Source of the DNA: Frankiaceae bacterium
Lineage (GTDB): Bacteria; Actinomycetota; Actinomycetes; JAVEEB01
NCBI GenBank assembly: GCA_030840665.1
Contig: JAVEEB010000350.1
Location: 1-14,828, forward strand
Direction: 5' to 3'
Length of the DNA stretch: 14,828 bases
The notes beneath the pieces are model-generated. The model worked only from the letters and a program-made list of their open reading frames with translations. It searched no databases and had not been told where the DNA came from. Shown piece after piece: positions 12,469-14,828 of the stretch (position 1 is the stretch's first letter; every line of letters starts with the position of its first letter). Made by a program: the position numbers and the translations under genes.

Positions 12469-13646
12469 TCGCCGGCTCCCACGGGGATCGTGACGTCGAC
12501 GAGCCAACCGTGCGGACGGGCGGGGGCGGCCGCGAACGTGCCGCCCAGCATCGTGACGCGCTCCCGCATGCCGATCAGTCCGTGCCCGAGAGGGCTGCCC
12601 GTGCCCGGTTCCCTTGTGCCCTCATCGGAGATGCGCACGTGGACCGATGTCGGCGTGTGGGACAGAGCGACTTCCACCGGCGTGCCGGCGCCGGCGTGCT
12701 TGAGCGTGTTCGTGAGGCACTCCTGGACGACGCGGTAAACCGTGAGGCCGACACTGGCCTGCACGGGCGGAGCCGCCCCATCGCTGGTCAACCGCACCGG
12801 TAGTCCCGCTGAGCGCATCTCGACCACCAGCGCGTCGATGTCGGTCAGCCCGGGCTGCGGCGCCGTGCCCGACTCTTCCGTGCCGCGCAGAACGCCGAGC
12901 AGTTGTCGCAACTCCGTCAACGCCGACCGGCCGCTGGCCGCGATGACGTCGAGGGCCGCGCGGGCCTGCTCCGGATGCGCATCGAACGCGTACATCGCAC
13001 CGTCGGCCTGCGCCACGATCACGCCGACGCGGTGCGCCACGACATCGTGCATCTCGCGCGCGATCCGGCCACGTTCCTCCGCGACCGCCGCCCGGGCGAG
13101 CGCGTCCCGTTCACTCTCGGCCCGCAGCGCTCGATCCTCCAGGCCTTGCAGGTAGACGCGGCGCACCCGGATGGCTCGGCCCGTGTAGAAGATGGCGACG
13201 ACGACCACCATTGGCGCGATGAGGTCGGTCCACGAGGTCGCCTTCGGATCCTGCGCCCAGGTGATGAGGAGAATCACGACCGAAAGGGCGCCGGCCGCGT
13301 CGCTGAGGCGGCCGCCGCGGTAGACGGTCAGCGTGTAGACGGCCACGAGCACCGCGATGTCACCGGGTCGCGCCGTGATCTGAAGGCTGAGCTGGATCAC
13401 GACCAGCGCGAAGATCACGGCCGCCGAAGGGAGCGGCCAGCGCCGCCGCACGAGCAGCGGCAAGACGATCAGGCTTGTCAATACAAGCGTTCGGGCCGGG
13501 ATCGCCGCGTCCTCTCCGCGCCCGACCGAGACGACGTTCAGGGCCAGCAACGCCAGGACAATGAAGACATCGACCACCCGTGGCCACCAGCGCGGTGAAC
13601 GCGGGCGGCGCATGGGGGCCGATGTCTCGTCGTACACGTTGATCAT
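12465..13646 (-). CDS. Sensor histidine kinase, HisKA_3 family
   Basis: A 393-residue membrane kinase. The start is the ATG at 13646, overlapping the permease TGA (ATGA). The frame is open to 14678, but that extension is antisense-like and lies over the permease gene. There are about five to six transmembrane segments in residues 24-156 (roughly 24-41, 53-66, 73-91, 96-110, 117-130, 141-156) with short loops, so there is no large extracellular sensor domain. A coiled linker (160-190) leads to the HisKA_3 dimerisation box ERGRIAREMHDVVAHRVG with phospho-acceptor His200. The HATPase domain has the N-box QECLTNTLKHAG (N313), a DEG motif at 341-343, and GHGLIGMRERV (354-364). Kinases of this intramembrane type next to ABC exporters usually respond to drugs or envelope stress, a family tendency and not shown here. 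Confidence 0.95.
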   Translation of the reverse strand: MINVYDETSAPMRRPRSPRWWPRVVDVFIVLALLALNVVSVGRGEDAAIPARTLVLTSLIVLPLLVRRRWPLPSAAVIFALVVIQLSLQITARPGDIAVLVAVYTLTVYRGGRLSDAAGALSVVILLITWAQDPKATSWTDLIAPMVVVVAIFYTGRAIRVRRVYLQGLEDRALRAESERDALARAAVAEERGRIAREMHDVVAHRVGVIVAQADGAMYAFDAHPEQARAALDVIAASGRSALTELRQLLGVLRGTEESGTAPQPGLTDIDALVVEMRSAGLPVRLTSDGAAPPVQASVGLTVYRVVQECLTNTLKHAGAGTPVEVALSHTPTSVHVRISDEGTREPGTGSPLGHGLIGMRERVTMLGGTFAAAPARPHGWLVDVTIPVGAGE

Positions 13647-14425
13647 GCGTCCCGTCGTACCAGGAGAAAGCCTCCGACCGTGAGTGCCACGGCGGCGTAC
13701 ACGGCCATCATGACCGCTGCCATCCCGGTCGAGAGCGTGTTCGAGTCGTGGACCGGTTGCATCAACGAGCCCGCGAGGGACATGGGGAGCCACTTGCCGA
13801 CCGACGAGCTCCACTGGCCGGGGAGGAAGTTGGCGATCAGCGGCAGGATGAACACGAGCCCGACACCGACACTGATCCCCGCTGCCGTGCTCCGGACGAT
13901 GGCCCCGATCCCGAGGGCGATAAGACCCAGGAGCACGAGGTACGTCACGGCGCCGAGCAGCGAACCGATGACGCCGTGCGCGCCGATCGTCGTCGAGGCC
14001 CCCGTCGTACGCAGCAACGGTTGCGCCACGAAGAACGCCCCGAAGCAGGCCACGACGGACACGATGGCCGCAACGGCCGCGAAGACGATGGCCTTCGCGC
14101 CGAGGGCCGTGATGCGCCGTGGGACGGCGGCAAGCGTGGCCCGGATCGTGCCGGAGGAGTACTCCGCGGTCATGGCCAGAACGCCCAGCACCACCAGGAC
14201 GAGCTGGGCGAACACCATGGTCTGCAGGCTCGCGTCGACAGCGTTGAAGCCGACCTTGTCCTGCGGGTCCATGGTCTTCCACGTGTTCGAGATGGCGAAC
14301 GCGAGCAGCGCGGTGCCACCGATGCCGATGGTCAGCATCGTCGCGATGGTCCACCGCGTCGATCGGACCGACTTCAGCTTGATCCACTCGGCGCTCATGG
14401 CCCGGGGGAGGGTCGCGGCGCTCAT
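13643..14425 (-). CDS. ABC-2 type transporter permease
   Basis: A 260-residue integral membrane protein with six predicted transmembrane segments (first at ~25-45, last at ~238-256, with others near 70-90, 110-134, 150-178 and 182-200). The N-terminal SAEWIKLKSVRSTRWT is the amphipathic segment seen in actinobacterial ABC-2 permeases. The EYSSGTIRATLAAVPRR motif (~88-104) is the coupling-helix region that contacts the ATPase in this family. The start ATG at 14425 overlaps the TGA of the ATPase gene, and its own TGA overlaps the kinase ATG. Together with the ATPase it should form an exporter. Substrate unknown. Confidence 0.92.
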   Translation of the reverse strand: MSAATLPRAMSAEWIKLKSVRSTRWTIATMLTIGIGGTALLAFAISNTWKTMDPQDKVGFNAVDASLQTMVFAQLVLVVLGVLAMTAEYSSGTIRATLAAVPRRITALGAKAIVFAAVAAIVSVVACFGAFFVAQPLLRTTGASTTIGAHGVIGSLLGAVTYLVLLGLIALGIGAIVRSTAAGISVGVGLVFILPLIANFLPGQWSSSVGKWLPMSLAGSLMQPVHDSNTLSTGMAAVMMAVYAAVALTVGGFLLVRRDA

Positions 14426-14828
14426 GACGCCACCTGCGCGGTGTACTCGAGGCTGTCCTTCGTGAGTTCCATGAACGCTTCCTCCAAGGATGCGCGTCGG
14501 GGGGTGAGTTCGTGCAGCACGGTGCGCGTGTCGGCCGCGAGGCGGCCCACTTCTTCAACGCCCATTCGTCGTACGACAAGAGCGCCGTCTGGCTCGTCGG
14601 TGACGAGCGCGCCGTTGGCGATGAGCGCAGTCCGCAGGTCTGTCGACACGCGTGCCCGGACCAGGACGTCGTCCGCACTGGCGGTGCTCACGAATTCCTC
14701 GACCGAGCTGTCCGCGATGAGGCGGCCCCGGCCGATGACGATGAGGTGGTCCGCCGTCAGTGCCATCTCAGCCATGAGGTGGCTCGAGATGAGGACGGTG
14801 CGACCTTCTTGCGCCAGGCCCTTGAGCA
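14422..14828 (-). CDS. ABC transporter ATP-binding protein, C-terminal part, truncated by window edge
   Basis: Only the last 134 residues lie in the window and the frame is open to the right edge. The visible start LKGLAQEGRTVLISSHLMAE contains the H-loop (SSHL) of the nucleotide-binding domain. Then ADHLIVIGRGRLIADSSVEE is the conserved end of the ATPase core. The rest (~45-134) is the C-terminal extension common in exporter ATPases of the drug-resistance (DrrA-like/CcmA-type) group, ending EEAFMELTKDS. Walker A, Walker B and signature motifs lie beyond the window. It is the first of the four overlapping genes of this operon seen here. Confidence 0.94.
   Translation of the reverse strand, partial: LKGLAQEGRTVLISSHLMAEMALTADHLIVIGRGRLIADSSVEEFVSTASADDVLVRARVSTDLRTALIANGALVTDEPDGALVVRRMGVEEVGRLAADTRTVLHELTPRRASLEEAFMELTKDSLEYTAQVAS

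Noticed and set aside
13647..14678. Extension of the histidine kinase frame to 14678
   Set aside because: It runs over the permease gene in another frame and is rich in Arg/His/Pro shadows. The ATG at 13646 overlaps the permease stop and begins a sensible kinase.
1..14828. CRISPR array, tRNA, rRNA, insertion sequence or integrase
   Set aside because: No regularly spaced identical repeats, tRNA-like cloverleaf, rRNA conserved segments, transposase or recombinase motifs were noticed on either strand.

Overview
The window is high-GC DNA with strong G/C preference at third codon positions, GTG/TTG starts, many 4-nt ATGA-type gene overlaps, lipobox lipoproteins, WXG100/EspG-like genes and LuxR/NarL regulators. 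Together these indicate an actinobacterium (Actinomycetota). A Nocardioidaceae/Propionibacteriales-like host is a weak guess. Nothing here fixes genus or species.

Layout. (1) 1-473: the C-terminal end of PTS enzyme I (+). (2) 478-2006: a translationally coupled pair on the - strand, a lipoprotein followed by a secreted Cys-rich PKD-domain protein, converging on ptsI. (3) 2270-2584: a small - strand protein resembling the N-terminal module of some NERD-type nuclease proteins, followed by a perfect 9-bp hairpin. (4) 2734-4844: a two-gene - strand operon with a GTGA overlap, an alpha/beta hydrolase and then a fusion of a peptidase-S51/type 1 GATase-like domain to a cysteinyl-tRNA-synthetase-like C-terminal domain. 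(5) 4997-5857: a divergent LuxR-type HTH regulator. A small Ser/Thr/Pro-rich exported protein (6056-6313) follows.

(6) 6310-9458 (- strand): a tightly packed cassette with overlapping starts and stops. In order of transcription it encodes a WXG100-like protein, an EspG-like protein, a large helical-domain lipase-like hydrolase, a small lipoprotein, and a frame-disrupted or very small membrane-protein ORF. It looks like an orphan type VII-secretion-related module with no core Ecc/Esx machinery in view. (7) 9459-9708: a 250-bp divergent control region containing a 14-bp dyad, four TTAC boxes at 11-13-bp spacing and a perfect 10-bp inverted repeat. (8) 9709-10902: a secreted lactonase-family beta-propeller protein with a strong terminator. 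(9) 10903-11268: a long intergenic region with a promoter for a secreted CHAP-domain cell-wall hydrolase (11269-11796).

(10) 11803-14828 (- strand): a four-gene operon of ABC ATPase (partial), ABC-2 permease, histidine kinase and NarL-type response regulator, each pair overlapping by 4 nt. This is a typical actinobacterial sensor-regulated exporter.

Most candidates for something new are in regions 4, 6 and 7. All functional calls are from reading the sequence only, with no database search.
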